Shown here piece after piece: positions 44,662 to 53,693 of a stretch of 64,000 bases of DNA. The notes under the pieces were generated by a model. That model saw only the letters and a program-made list of their open reading frames with translations, searched no databases and was not told the origin of the DNA. A program made the position numbers and the translations under genes. The DNA is from Comamonadaceae bacterium (GTDB taxonomy: Bacteria > Pseudomonadota > Gammaproteobacteria > Burkholderiales > Burkholderiaceae_C): assembly GCA_947476285.1 (NCBI GenBank), contig CANJPU010000010.1, forward strand, positions 28,624 to 92,623, in the 5' to 3' direction. How positions within the stretch are numbered: the stretch's first letter is position 1; every line of letters starts with the position of its first letter.

Positions 44662-46130
44662 GCAGTTGGTCTGAACAAATACTCGCCGCGCGGTTTGCCG
44701 ATGACCTGCCCGTCCTGATAGACCAGATGCCCGCGCAGAAAGGTTTCTTCCACCCGCGCCGACAACTCCAGCCCCTCGAACGGCGTGTAGCCTTGGGTCG
44801 ATGGCGAGTCCTTGGCGGCGATGGTCCAGGTGCGGGCGGGGTCGACCAGCGCGATGTCGGCATCAAAGCCTTCGGTGATGTCGCCCTTGCGGTTCAGGCC
44901 AAAGCGCTGCGCCGGGTTCCAGCTGGTCACCTGGGCCATGTGGTTGTAGCTCATGCCACGGCGTGTGCCTTCGCTGACCAGCGCGGGCAGCAAGTACTCG
45001 GTGCCGCCAAAGCCGCTCTTGGCCATCCAGATGTTGCCGAAATAGCGCTTGGGGATTTTCATTTCATGGCGGCAGCAGGCGTGGTCGCTCACCACCCAGT
45101 CGAGCTCGCCGGCCAGCAGGGCCTGCCACAGGAACTCAACATCCTCGCGCGGTCGGATCGGTGGGTTCACCTTGGCCAGCTCGGCGGCCTTGCTGGTGAT
45201 GTCCAGCATCAGGTGGCCGATGGTGACCTCGCGTTTGAAGTCGATGTGCGGGAACACGTCGGCCATCATCATGGCCGCCTGCACTGCCTTGCGCGACGAC
45301 AGGTGCAGCAAGTTGATGTTGGGCAGCGCCGTCTCATGGGCCAAGTAGCTGGCGATGAACACCGCCAGGCCTTCGGAGTGCGGCGGCCGCGCCGCGCTGT
45401 AGGCGGCCAGGCCTTTCATCGACTTGTTCTTCTCGACGATGTGGCTGTAGGCCGTCATGATCTCGGCCGTCTCGCAGTGCAGCGACAGCGATATCTGCGA
45501 TGCGCGCTCGGGCATCTTCTCGCGGGCGGCCTGAATGGCGCGCATCACGAATTCAAAATGCGCGTAGTCGTAGCGCTCTTTCTCGCCGATCATCAGAAAC
45601 TCGCGCTGGCTGTCGCTCGCGCCATGCAGGCCGTGCGAGCCGTAGAACATGAAGATCTTGAAACTGGCGACGCCAAATTTCTCGATCAGCATCTCGATCT
45701 CGCCGTTGTGCACGCTGTCCATGGGCGCAAGGTGGAAGCCGTAGTCCACATGAAAACGCCCCTTGGCAGTCTTGAGCACCTCGGGGTAGAACTTCTTGTA
45801 GGGCCCGCCTTTGTTCAGGTAGTACTGGCCGGTGCGAAAGTAGTTCAGGCTGGAGGTGACGCCGCCCATGGCGGCGGCCCGGCTCTCGCTCACGCTGTCT
45901 TCAATCAGGGGCGAGTAGATGCCGCTGTGCATGTGCGCATCGACCACGCCGGGGAACGCCAGCCGGCCCTTGCCATCGTGCACGGCCTTGGCCTGGGTCA
46001 CATCGATCGCCGGTGCGATCTTGGCGAACTTGCCGTCGGCAATCGCGATGTCGGCCTCATGCACCGCGTTGCCATGCGGGCGCACCACGCGCACGTTTTT
46101 GATCAGCAGATCGTAGGGTGGTTTGCTCAT
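44658..46130 (-). CDS. cyclic-amide amidohydrolase (dihydropyrimidinase/hydantoinase/dihydroorotase-like)
   Basis: Binuclear metal hydrolase of 490 aa in the amidohydrolase superfamily. All metal ligands of the type I site are visible: His66 and His68 (DAHMHSG), carboxylated Lys158 (SFKIFM), His218 (LHCETAE), His276 (LLHLSS) and Asp349 (VSDHACC). DFDADIALVD-like GFDADIALVDP closes the barrel. Predicted to open a cyclic amide or imide ring. Overlaps the hydro-lyase small subunit and the flavoprotein gene by 4 nt each. Not classical PyrC, which is shorter and differently placed. Confidence 0.88.
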   Translation of the reverse strand: MSKPPYDLLIKNVRVVRPHGNAVHEADIAIADGKFAKIAPAIDVTQAKAVHDGKGRLAFPGVVDAHMHSGIYSPLIEDSVSESRAAAMGGVTSSLNYFRTGQYYLNKGGPYKKFYPEVLKTAKGRFHVDYGFHLAPMDSVHNGEIEMLIEKFGVASFKIFMFYGSHGLHGASDSQREFLMIGEKERYDYAHFEFVMRAIQAAREKMPERASQISLSLHCETAEIMTAYSHIVEKNKSMKGLAAYSAARPPHSEGLAVFIASYLAHETALPNINLLHLSSRKAVQAAMMMADVFPHIDFKREVTIGHLMLDITSKAAELAKVNPPIRPREDVEFLWQALLAGELDWVVSDHACCRHEMKIPKRYFGNIWMAKSGFGGTEYLLPALVSEGTRRGMSYNHMAQVTSWNPAQRFGLNRKGDITEGFDADIALVDPARTWTIAAKDSPSTQGYTPFEGLELSARVEETFLRGHLVYQDGQVIGKPRGEYLFRPTA

Positions 46131-46636
46131 GCGTTTGTCCTTGTCTTGAAACGTTGTTGAAGCTGCGCCATCAGCCCGCCTGCTTCGACCATTTCGAGCA
46201 GAAAGCCGGGGATCGGGTCCATTGCCAGTACGCTGCCATCGGCGCGCACCAGCCGGCCGCTGCGCGCATCGAAGTCAACGCGCTCGCCATCGGCCATTTG
46301 CTGCGCCTGTTCGCAGGTGAGCAGCAGCAGGCCGACATTGAAGGCATTGCGAAAATACAGGCCGCCAAACGAAGGTGCAATCACCGCAGCCACACCCAGG
46401 TGCACCAGCGCCGCTGCCGCCTGCTCGCGCGATGAGCCGATGCCGAAGTTGGGGCCGGCCACAATCACGTCACCACGCCGCACTTGCGACGCAAACTCGG
46501 GCCGCAGAGATTCGAGGCAATACCGGGCGATGTCCTCTATGCCGTATTTCATGGCGTGGCCGGGCGCGATGGCATCGGTGTCCACGTCAGCGCCCAGGCG
46601 CCACACGCGACATTGGCTGGCTTGACTGCTGGTCAT
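46127..46636 (-). CDS. 3-isopropylmalate dehydratase-like small subunit (LeuD family)
   Basis: Small subunit of an aconitase-superfamily hydro-lyase. The ATG at 46636 gives 169 aa and a 4-nt ATGA overlap with the large-subunit stop; the open frame extends to 46657. The substrate loop is GPNFGIGSSREQA (about 61-73 from this start); TDAIAPG precedes it. Paired with the following large subunit. The biological substrate need not be isopropylmalate: maleate, citraconate or dimethylmalate hydratases have the same two-subunit form. Confidence 0.9.
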   Translation of the reverse strand: MTSSQASQCRVWRLGADVDTDAIAPGHAMKYGIEDIARYCLESLRPEFASQVRRGDVIVAGPNFGIGSSREQAAAALVHLGVAAVIAPSFGGLYFRNAFNVGLLLLTCEQAQQMADGERVDFDARSGRLVRADGSVLAMDPIPGFLLEMVEAGGLMAQLQQRFKTRTNA

Positions 46637-47928
46637 CCCGGCTCTCCCTGCAGACACTCGCGCGGGTCGGCGATGCGCCCTTGCAAGGCTGACGCCGCCA
46701 CGGTGTAGGGCGAGGCAAGGTAAACCTGTGTCGATGCCGGGCCCATGCGCCCCTTGAAGTTGCGCGCGGTGCTGGAGATGACATTGGCGTTCTCGGCCAG
46801 GGTCTCGCCGTAACCGGCACAGGCGCCGCAGGATGTCGCGAAGAGTTGAGCGCCCGCATCCACCAGTGTCTGCAGCACGCCTTCGCTGCGCGCGGCCTCT
46901 TGGTCCTGGATGCTGGCAGGCGCGACCATCAATTTGACGCCTGCTGCTACACGATGGCCGCGCAGCACCTGTGCGGCAGCGCGCAGGTCTTCGAGCTTGG
47001 CGCCGGTGCAGGCGCCGATGTAGGCCACATCAATGCGCGTACCGCTGAAGTCTTGCACCGGCCCCGCATTGGCCGGGCTGTGCGGCGCGGCCACCATGGG
47101 CGCGAGCACCCGGGCATCGAAGCGATGGGTTTCGCAAGCATCCGAGGCCGCTGCGTCAGCATCGGTGTACAGGCCGGCAATGTCCACCGCAGGTGCGCCG
47201 GTGCCAGCGAGCCATTGCAAGGTGGTGTCATCGGGCGCGATCAGGCCCACTTGCGAACCCAACTCGGCACTCATGTTGGATAAGGTCATGCGCTCGGCCA
47301 TGCCCAGCGCCTGGACCGCAGTGCCGCAGAACTCGATGGCCTGGTACTGGCCGCCGTTCATGCCGAAGCGGCCAAGCATGTGCAGCATCATGTCCTTGGC
47401 CACTACGCCGGGCGCGAGCTTGCCATCCCACTGCATGCGGATGGTGCGCGGCACCCGCAGCCAGATTTCGCCAGTGACCACCACGCCCAGCATCTCGGTG
47501 CTGCCAATGCCGAACATGTAGGCACCGAAGGCGCCGCCGGTCGGTGAATGCGAATCGCCGCCCACACAGAACATGCCGGGACGAATGTGGCCATGCTGAG
47601 GCACCACCACATGGCAGATGCCTTGGCTGTCATACACATGCGGCAAGGCCTGGTCGCGCGCCCACTCGCGGGCGATGCGCACGATGCGACGCGACTCGTC
47701 GTCGCGCTCGGGCACATAGTGGTCCATCACCAGCACCACGCGCGAGCGGTCCCAGATGGACGCGCCCAATGACTCCAGCATGGGCTTGAGCCGGCGCGGA
47801 CCCGATGAGTCGTGGAACATCGCCAGATCGACCTTGCAGTTGACGATCTCTCCCGCAGTGACTGTCGCGCGCCCGGCCGAGCGGGCGATCAGTTTTTGAG
47901 CGAGAGTTTGTGCTGGCATGTTCATCAC
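46633..47928 (-). CDS. aconitase/3-isopropylmalate dehydratase-like large subunit (LeuC family)
   Basis: Fe-S hydro-lyase large subunit of 431 aa. The cluster cysteines are Cys307 (GACTGAKLEDL) and Cys367/Cys370 (TSCGACAGYG); VGGDSHSPTGGAFG (122-135) forms part of the active site. The GACTGAK form, not SCTNGR, separates it from true LeuC and resembles the alternative group often called homoaconitase/maleate hydratase-like. It starts with a 4-nt overlap to livF. No leuB or leuA is nearby, against a leucine role. Confidence 0.9.
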   Translation of the reverse strand: MMNMPAQTLAQKLIARSAGRATVTAGEIVNCKVDLAMFHDSSGPRRLKPMLESLGASIWDRSRVVLVMDHYVPERDDESRRIVRIAREWARDQALPHVYDSQGICHVVVPQHGHIRPGMFCVGGDSHSPTGGAFGAYMFGIGSTEMLGVVVTGEIWLRVPRTIRMQWDGKLAPGVVAKDMMLHMLGRFGMNGGQYQAIEFCGTAVQALGMAERMTLSNMSAELGSQVGLIAPDDTTLQWLAGTGAPAVDIAGLYTDADAAASDACETHRFDARVLAPMVAAPHSPANAGPVQDFSGTRIDVAYIGACTGAKLEDLRAAAQVLRGHRVAAGVKLMVAPASIQDQEAARSEGVLQTLVDAGAQLFATSCGACAGYGETLAENANVISSTARNFKGRMGPASTQVYLASPYTVAASALQGRIADPRECLQGEPG

Positions 47929-48635
47929 AATCCCAGATAGGCGCGGCGCAGCTCATCGCTGCCCAGCAACTCGGCTGGCAGGCCTTTGAAACGAATGGCA
48001 CCGTTTTCCATCACATAGGCCCGATCCACCACTTCCAGTGATTGACCTACATTCTGCTCCACCAGCAGCACCGAAAGACCACCGTCGCGCAGTTGCCGGA
48101 TCAACACAAAAAGTTCTTCAACCAGCAGCGGAGACAAGCCCAACGAAGGCTCGTCCAGTATCAAAAGCCGCGGCTCGCTCATGAGCCCGCGGCCAATGGC
48201 CAGCATCTGCTGCTCGCCGCCGCTGAGGGTGCCGGCTATCTGCCGGGCGCGCTCGCGCAGCCGGGGGAAGAGCGCGAAGGCCCGTTCGATGTTGGCTGCC
48301 CGGTGATCGCGCGCGCGGGTGAAGGCGCCGAGCTCCAGGTTCTCCAGCACGGTGAGGTTGGGAAAGATGCGCCGGCCCTCGGGCACTTGAATCAACCCGG
48401 CCTTGACCACCTCGCGGTAATGCGCACGGGTGAGGTCGCGGCCATCAAACTCAACACGGCCCGACCAGGTGGGCACGATGCCGCACAGCACGTTGTTCAG
48501 CGTGCTCTTGCCAGCGCCGTTGCTGCCCAGCAGGGCCACCGCCTCGCCCTCATTCACATGCAGATCAATGCCACGCAGCACTTCCACCGCGCCATAGCCC
48601 GCGTACAGCGCGCTCACCTGCAGCAAGGCCGTCAT
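47925..48635 (-). CDS. livF: branched-chain-type ABC transporter ATP-binding protein (LivF)
   Basis: Second ATPase of a HAAT-family importer, 236 aa. Walker A GSNGAGKST, signature LSGGEQQMLAIGRGLM and Walker B LLILDEPSLGLSP are complete. The C-terminal LivF form (VMENGAIRFKGLPAELL) is clear. It overlaps the downstream LeuC-like gene and the upstream livG by 4 nt each. Confidence 0.93.
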   Translation of the reverse strand: MTALLQVSALYAGYGAVEVLRGIDLHVNEGEAVALLGSNGAGKSTLNNVLCGIVPTWSGRVEFDGRDLTRAHYREVVKAGLIQVPEGRRIFPNLTVLENLELGAFTRARDHRAANIERAFALFPRLRERARQIAGTLSGGEQQMLAIGRGLMSEPRLLILDEPSLGLSPLLVEELFVLIRQLRDGGLSVLLVEQNVGQSLEVVDRAYVMENGAIRFKGLPAELLGSDELRRAYLGL

Positions 48636-49387
48636 GCCTTGACCTCCGCCGCGCGCAGGCGCGCGGCCGTGCCGTGGCCCAGATAGGCTTCAATGACTTT
48701 CTCATCGCGGGTAACCTGGTGCGGCGTGCCCTGGGCAATGAGCTGGCCTTGCGCCAGCACCCACACATGCTGGGCCAGATTCATCACCGCCTGCATCACA
48801 TGCTCGATCATCAGCACGGTCACGCCCTTGGCCGCAATGTCGCGCACCACAGGAATCATCTCTGCGATTTCGCTTGGGTTCAGACCGGCCAGCACTTCGT
48901 CAAGCAGCAGCAATTGCGGCTGCGTGGCCAGCGCACGGGCCAGCTCCAGGCGCTTGCGGCCAGCCACGGTCAGATCGGCGGCAGGTTTGTCCAGTTGCGC
49001 TGCCAGGCCTACCTGCTGCGCAACTTCTTCGGCGCGCGCCAGGGCTGCGTGCCGTGCGGCCAAACGCAGATGCGCACCCACAGCAATGTTCTGGCGCACA
49101 GTCTGCTGCGCGAAGGGCTGCACGATCTGGAAGGTGCGGGTCATGCCCAGCACGGCGTTGCGATGCGGCTCGTTCCCGGTGATGTCTTGCCCACGGAAAT
49201 GCACGCTGCCGCTGTCGGGCTTGAGAAAGCCAGAGATCAGCGCGAACAGCGTGGTCTTGCCCGCGCCGTTGGGCCCGATCAGAGCGCACAGGCTGCCTTG
49301 CGGCACGTCCAGGCTGACGCCGCTCACGGCCTTGAGACCGCCGAAGGAACGCGAGAGGTCGCGCACTGACAGCATGGTCTCAGCCAT
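48632..49387 (-). CDS. livG: branched-chain-type ABC transporter ATP-binding protein (LivG)
   Basis: First ATPase of the importer, 251 aa from the ATG at 49387, which has AAGG six bases upstream; the ATG at 49393 is an alternative. Walker A is GPNGAGKTT, the signature DLTVAGRKRLELARAL, Walker B LLLLDEVLAGLNP. It overlaps livM and livF. The longer frame to 49498 is Cys-rich and not family-like. Confidence 0.92.
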   Translation of the reverse strand: MAETMLSVRDLSRSFGGLKAVSGVSLDVPQGSLCALIGPNGAGKTTLFALISGFLKPDSGSVHFRGQDITGNEPHRNAVLGMTRTFQIVQPFAQQTVRQNIAVGAHLRLAARHAALARAEEVAQQVGLAAQLDKPAADLTVAGRKRLELARALATQPQLLLLDEVLAGLNPSEIAEMIPVVRDIAAKGVTVLMIEHVMQAVMNLAQHVWVLAQGQLIAQGTPHQVTRDEKVIEAYLGHGTAARLRAAEVKA

Positions 49388-50360
49388 GGTCATCCTTGCC
49401 TGGTTTGTGCTGCGGCCTGCGTCGCCACAAGCGTATCGGCATGCCACCAGCGATGCCGCGCGGCAGGAACATGATGATGAGCACCAGCACCGTGCCATAG
49501 ATCATCATGTTGATGCCAGGCAACTGGCCAAACAGGTTTCGAGTCAGGTCGCCCAGGAAGTGCAGCGCCAAGGCACCCAGCACCGGCCCCCACAAGGTGC
49601 CCATGCCGCCCACGATGGCCGCCACCAGCGCCTCCACTGAGGTGCCAGGCCCGTAGGCGATGGCCGGATCGATGTACTGGAAAACCTGCACATAGAAGGC
49701 GCCGCCCGCCCCCATCACCGCCGCCGACAGACCAATGGCCACCAGCTTGATGCGAAACGGATCGACGCCCACAGCGCGTGCCGCGTCTTCGTTGTCACGC
49801 ACCGCCTGCAGGTAGGCGCCAAAGCGTGAATGGCGCAGCCAGGCACTGATCAGAAGCGCCACCGTGACCATGGCCAGCACCAGCCACAGATAACCGACGC
49901 GCGATCCGAACTGCATATTGGCGGCCGATTCACGCAGCGGCAGCATCAGCCCCACGCCCGCGCCAGTGAAGGGCACCGACACCGCGACCACCCGGAACAC
50001 TTCGGCAAAGGCAAGTGTGACCAGCGCGAAATAAGAGCCCTTGAGGCCGTAGCGAAAAGTCAATGCGCCCACGAACAAACCCACCGCCGCACTCAGGCAC
50101 AGCGCCAGCACCAGCGCCACCCAGGGGTTGAGGCCGCCCTGCATCTGCAAGATCGCCTGCGCATACGCGCCGGTGCCAAAGAACAGCGCATGGCCAAAGG
50201 AGAACTGGCCGCCAAAGCCGCCCAGAATATTCCAGGCCTGCGCCAGCAGGCAGGCATAGAGCGCCATCATGATGAAGTTGAGCACCACGCCCGAGTTGGT
50301 GACCAGCGGCGCGCAGGCCACCACAAGCGCGAACACGGCGATGGAAGCGAGGTCCTTCAC
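49380..50360 (-). CDS. livM: branched-chain-type ABC transporter permease (LivM)
   Basis: Permease of 326 aa with about nine helices. NILGGFGGQFSFGHALFFG is the family's core, and the EAA-like loop is AVRDNEDAARAVGVDPFRIK. It overlaps livG and, by 4 nt, livH. The substrate specificity cannot be read from the permease. Confidence 0.93.
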   Translation of the reverse strand: MKDLASIAVFALVVACAPLVTNSGVVLNFIMMALYACLLAQAWNILGGFGGQFSFGHALFFGTGAYAQAILQMQGGLNPWVALVLALCLSAAVGLFVGALTFRYGLKGSYFALVTLAFAEVFRVVAVSVPFTGAGVGLMLPLRESAANMQFGSRVGYLWLVLAMVTVALLISAWLRHSRFGAYLQAVRDNEDAARAVGVDPFRIKLVAIGLSAAVMGAGGAFYVQVFQYIDPAIAYGPGTSVEALVAAIVGGMGTLWGPVLGALALHFLGDLTRNLFGQLPGINMMIYGTVLVLIIMFLPRGIAGGMPIRLWRRRPQHKPGKDDHG

Positions 50361-51229
50361 GCCTTGGCTCCAAACAGACCTTGCGGGCGAAACAGCAGCA
50401 CCGCAATGAAGATGGCGAAGATGCCGATCTGCCCCAGCGACTCGCCAAAATAAAGCCCGCCCAGCGATTCGACCACGCCCACCAGCAGCCCGCCCGCCAG
50501 CGCACCGGCAAAGCTACCCATGCCGCCAAGCACAACGATGGTGAAGGCGATCAGTACAAAGCCGCTGCCCACTTGCGGATTGACATAGTAGGACGGCATG
50601 AGAAAGCAGGCCGCCGCGCCCAGACAGGCCAGGCCGATGCCAAAGCTCATGGCATAAACGTGATCCACATCGATGCCCATCAAGCGCGCGCCCTGCTTTT
50701 CCTTGGCCACCGCGCGAATGGCGCGGCCCAGGTCGGTGCGCACCATCAGCAGCAGCATCAGCGCCGACACCGCCAGTGCACCGGCAAACGCGATCAGCTT
50801 GGGCAAGGCGATCATCGCCGGCCCGATGGCCACCGTGGTGAGGGTGTAGGCGGTCTCGATGCTGCGGGTGTCGCTCTTCCACATCAGCAAGGCTGCGTTC
50901 TCCATCACGATGGACAGGCCCAGTGTGACCAGCAGAATGTTTTCGTCTTTTCCGTGGCTGGCACGGGTGATGACAACGCGCTGCAGCAGGTAGCCGAAGA
51001 CGAACATGCCCGGCACCACCGCCACCATCGCAAGGTAGGGGTCGATACCCAGCTTTTCCTTGAGCATGTACACCGCATACAGCGCCAGCATGAGGCAAGC
51101 GCCGTGCGCGAAGTTGATGATGTGCAGCACGCCATAAATCAGCGTCAGGCCCAGGGCAACCAGCGCGTACACCGCGCCGGTGGTCAGGCCATTGAGAAGC
51201 GCCGGAAACAGAATGCCAAATTCGAGCAT
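50357..51229 (-). CDS. livH: branched-chain-type ABC transporter permease (LivH)
   Basis: Permease of 290 aa with about eight helices. It starts MLEFGILFPALLNGLTTGAVYA, with ALGLTLIYGVLHIINFAHGA, the LivH hallmark, and ends LLFRPQGLFG. The ATG at 51229 is chosen; the frame to 51298 overlaps livK and is not conserved. It lies 16 bp downstream of livK and overlaps livM by 4 nt. Confidence 0.93.
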   Translation of the reverse strand: MLEFGILFPALLNGLTTGAVYALVALGLTLIYGVLHIINFAHGACLMLALYAVYMLKEKLGIDPYLAMVAVVPGMFVFGYLLQRVVITRASHGKDENILLVTLGLSIVMENAALLMWKSDTRSIETAYTLTTVAIGPAMIALPKLIAFAGALAVSALMLLLMVRTDLGRAIRAVAKEKQGARLMGIDVDHVYAMSFGIGLACLGAAACFLMPSYYVNPQVGSGFVLIAFTIVVLGGMGSFAGALAGGLLVGVVESLGGLYFGESLGQIGIFAIFIAVLLFRPQGLFGAKA

Positions 51230-51245
51230 GCCGCGGCGGCACCCA

Positions 51246-52448
51246 TCATGAACGCAGTGGGAACAGCGGATCGATCTCGCGGTATTCGCGCGGCACAATC
51301 ACCTTGATGTCGTTCTTCAGCACTTGCGTCATCAGCGGCTGCGCGCCGGTGTTTTGCCCATTGACGAACTTGGTCGTGCCGTAGGGCATGAAGTGGTCCG
51401 AGAATGTGCTCTTTTCCAGCGCATCGTTGATGGCTGCACGGTCGGCCTTGCCGGCGCGGTTGATCGCATCGGCCAACATCCGCATGGCGGTGTAGGTGTT
51501 GAAGATCTCGTAGGTGTAGAACAGGCCCTTTGCCTCGACCCGCTTGCGCAGTTCGGCCGAGCGCTTGTCCTTGGGGTTGAACCAGTGGTTGCAGTCGATG
51601 ATTCCGTTGGCCGCCTCGGGAAATTCCTTGACGAACTTGTAGCTCGACGCCGCACCGCCCAGCACAGAGTAGATGGCCTTGGGCGTGACTTTTTGCTGCT
51701 GCATGGTGCGCACCAGCAGCGCGTACTCGTTGTAGTAGTTGGCCGGGATGACGATGTCGGGGTTGACGGCCTTCATGCGCAGCACGATGTTGTTGAAATC
51801 GCGCGTTGGGTTGGCGTGCTTGATGACTTCCTTGACTTCGTAGCCATAGCCAGTCAGCTCGCGCCCCAGCAACTGTGCGGTGCCGGTGCCAAACAGCGAC
51901 TCTTCATGAATGATCATCACGGTGCGGGCTGGTTTGCCCGCCGCGGTGTTGAGCACATGCAGATTGGCCACCGCGATTTCGGCGCATTTGCGGTAGCCCG
52001 GGCCGAAGCGGAAGGTGTTTTTCAGGCCGCGCTCGACGATTTGGTCGGCCACGCCGATGTCCACCACATGGGGTAGGTTGTACTTGGCAGCGGCCTGCGT
52101 GGTGGCCAGGCAAATCGCCGATGCGAAGGCGCCGATCACGGCCGACACGCCGGCCTCGTTCATCTTTTCGATTTCAGCAGTGCCCGCCTGCGGCGTGGAC
52201 TGCGCATCGCCCAGCAGCGCCTCGATCTTGGCGCCACCCATGGATTTGATGCCGCCGGCCTTGTTGATGTCCTCGATGGCCATCATCGCGCCTTCGCGAC
52301 ATTGCTGGCCCGAATAGGCCAGCGCGCCGGTGACAGGGTGCAGCACCCCGATCTTGATGGCCTTGGGCTGCGCGCCCGCGACCAGGGGAAAGGCCAGGGC
52401 CGAAGCGGCTGCGGCTGACTGGGACATGAAGTTGCGACGGGTGCTCAT
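51246..52448 (-). CDS. livK: branched-chain-type ABC transporter substrate-binding protein (LivK-like, Tat-type signal)
   Basis: Periplasmic binding protein of 400 aa, the first gene of the nine-gene operon. The signal carries a twin-arginine pattern (TRRNFMSQ) followed by a hydrophobic stretch to about VAGA. Mature part: IKIGVLHPVTGALAYSGQQ, MAIEDINKAGGI and IGAFASAICLATTQAA, resembling the amide/urea/branched-chain receptor group. GGAGACTCCC precedes the ATG. The receptor defines the substrate; it is not identifiable by eye. Confidence 0.9.
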   Translation of the reverse strand: MSTRRNFMSQSAAAASALAFPLVAGAQPKAIKIGVLHPVTGALAYSGQQCREGAMMAIEDINKAGGIKSMGGAKIEALLGDAQSTPQAGTAEIEKMNEAGVSAVIGAFASAICLATTQAAAKYNLPHVVDIGVADQIVERGLKNTFRFGPGYRKCAEIAVANLHVLNTAAGKPARTVMIIHEESLFGTGTAQLLGRELTGYGYEVKEVIKHANPTRDFNNIVLRMKAVNPDIVIPANYYNEYALLVRTMQQQKVTPKAIYSVLGGAASSYKFVKEFPEAANGIIDCNHWFNPKDKRSAELRKRVEAKGLFYTYEIFNTYTAMRMLADAINRAGKADRAAINDALEKSTFSDHFMPYGTTKFVNGQNTGAQPLMTQVLKNDIKVIVPREYREIDPLFPLRS

Positions 52449-52527
52449 GGGAGTCTCCTCTTGTGCTCAAAAAGAAAATAGACCGACTACATCGCCGCCA
52501 TCTTACGCCGCGTTTGCGCCCCAGTTC

Positions 52528-52884
52528 TCAGCCCCTGTCGCGCGACTTGGATTTGCCTGCCCGCAGCGGCCCGACCATCCGCCGCATCAGCCTGACCACC
52601 AGCACCAAGACCACCGCACCCGCCACCGCCATGCCCAGCGAACTGGACTTGAACACCTTGTCATTGACCACCCCGCCGTTCATCAGCGAGACGACGAAGT
52701 CACCGCCCACAAAGGCGCCAAAAATGCCCACCAATATGTTTTCGATCATGACGGTCTTGCCCTCGCTCTTCATCAGAAAACCCGCCAGCCAGCCGACCAA
52801 AGCGCCCACTGCGCACCAGATGTATGTGTTGATGTCGTCCTCCCAAAGTTGATGGACCGCCCCATCATGCTTGATGCAGCGCAT
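52528..52884 (-). CDS. GlsB/YeaQ/YmgE family stress membrane protein (start uncertain)
   Basis: Small membrane protein with three helices in the Transgly_assoc family. The conserved part is [20 protein letters not shown]...[13 protein letters not shown]. The only ATG start (52884) adds 17 residues ([17 protein letters not shown]) that are unlike the family. A good GGGAGG (52839-52844) lies five bases before an ATC codon at 52833, precisely where homologues begin with Met. So the real start may be a rare ATC at 52833. Function is tied to acid or general stress in E. coli. Confidence 0.78.
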   Translation of the reverse strand: MRCIKHDGAVHQLWEDDINTYIWCAVGALVGWLAGFLMKSEGKTVMIENILVGIFGAFVGGDFVVSLMNGGVVNDKVFKSSSLGMAVAGAVVLVLVVRLMRRMVGPLRAGKSKSRDRG

Positions 52885-52943
52885 GTTTACCGGATATTTA
52901 CGCTGGCCGGCCTGACAAGTGCCCAGAAGTGTGGGCTTCTCGG

Positions 52944-52992
52944 TTGACGCCGCCCGAGCCCAAGGCTACATTACTAACCAGTCAGTCATTAA
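52944..52992 (+). promoter_or_regulatory. tetR-RND operon promoter with overlapping TetR-type operator
   Basis: TTGACG (52944-52949) and TACATT (52967-52972) are separated by exactly 17 bp, a strong sigma70 promoter. An imperfect inverted repeat TTACTAACCAGTCAGTCATTAA (52971-52992) overlaps the -10 end and lies just before the tetR ATG at 52998. Such placement fits autorepression of the tetR-RND operon by its first gene product. Confidence 0.65.
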
Positions 52993-52997
52993 CTTTC

Positions 52998-53693
52998 ATG
53001 ACGCCCGACAAGTCCATCCCACTGCACAGACGCGAGCCGCATTCCAAGCGCGAACGCCGCAAGGAGGCGCGCCCCGGTGAATTACTGGACGCGGCACTGG
53101 ATCTGTTTGTTGAAAAAGGTTTTGCCGCCACCCGCGCCGAAGAGGTGGCGGCCCGCGCGGGTGTTTCCAAGGGCACGCTCTTTCTCTACTTTCCCAGCAA
53201 GGAAGAGCTGTTCAAGGCAGTGGTGCGAGAAAATATCTCCGGGCGCTTTCAGGAATGGAACCAGGAGTTCGACACCTTCGATGGCAGCAGCGCCGACATG
53301 GTGCGCTACTGCATGCAGGTGTGGTGGGACCGCGTGGGCGCGACCCGCGCATCTGGCATCACCAAGCTCATCATGAGCGAGGCACGCAACTTCCCGGACA
53401 TCGCGGCTTTCTATCAGCAGGAAGTGATCAAGCCCGCGCAGGAACTCATTCGGAAAATCTTGCAGCGCGGCGTGGACCGCGGCGAATTCACCATCAATGA
53501 CATGGACTATGCGCACCTGAGCATCGTGGCGCCCATGGTCTACCTGATGATGATGAAGCACTCGCTGGGCGCCTGCGCCCCGCGCGGCCATTTGCTCGAC
53601 CCCCAGCGCTACATCGCATCGCAGGCGGATATATTGCTGGGCGGGATGTGCAGCCGAGCCGCAGAAAAACGAACCACAAGAAAACGCAAATGA
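52998..53693 (+). CDS. TetR/AcrR-family transcriptional regulator
   Basis: Repressor of 231 aa. The N-terminal HTH is [22 protein letters not shown]...[23 protein letters not shown], the canonical TetR form, with a divergent ligand domain. A basic extension follows at the end ([11 protein letters not shown]). The ATG at 52998 is used; the frame opens earlier at 52929 across the promoter. It overlaps the membrane fusion gene by 4 nt, so regulator and pump form one operon. Confidence 0.94.
   Translation: MTPDKSIPLHRREPHSKRERRKEARPGELLDAALDLFVEKGFAATRAEEVAARAGVSKGTLFLYFPSKEELFKAVVRENISGRFQEWNQEFDTFDGSSADMVRYCMQVWWDRVGATRASGITKLIMSEARNFPDIAAFYQQEVIKPAQELIRKILQRGVDRGEFTINDMDYAHLSIVAPMVYLMMMKHSLGACAPRGHLLDPQRYIASQADILLGGMCSRAAEKRTTRKRK

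Noticed and set aside
44577..46160. 527-codon plus-strand frame over the amidohydrolase
   Set aside because: Antisense shadow; the amidohydrolase keeps all metal ligands in the opposite frame.
46127..47928. Leucine biosynthesis genes leuC/leuD
   Set aside because: The cluster motif is GACTGAK, not SCTNGR; leuA and leuB are absent and the genes are coupled to catabolic-type genes.
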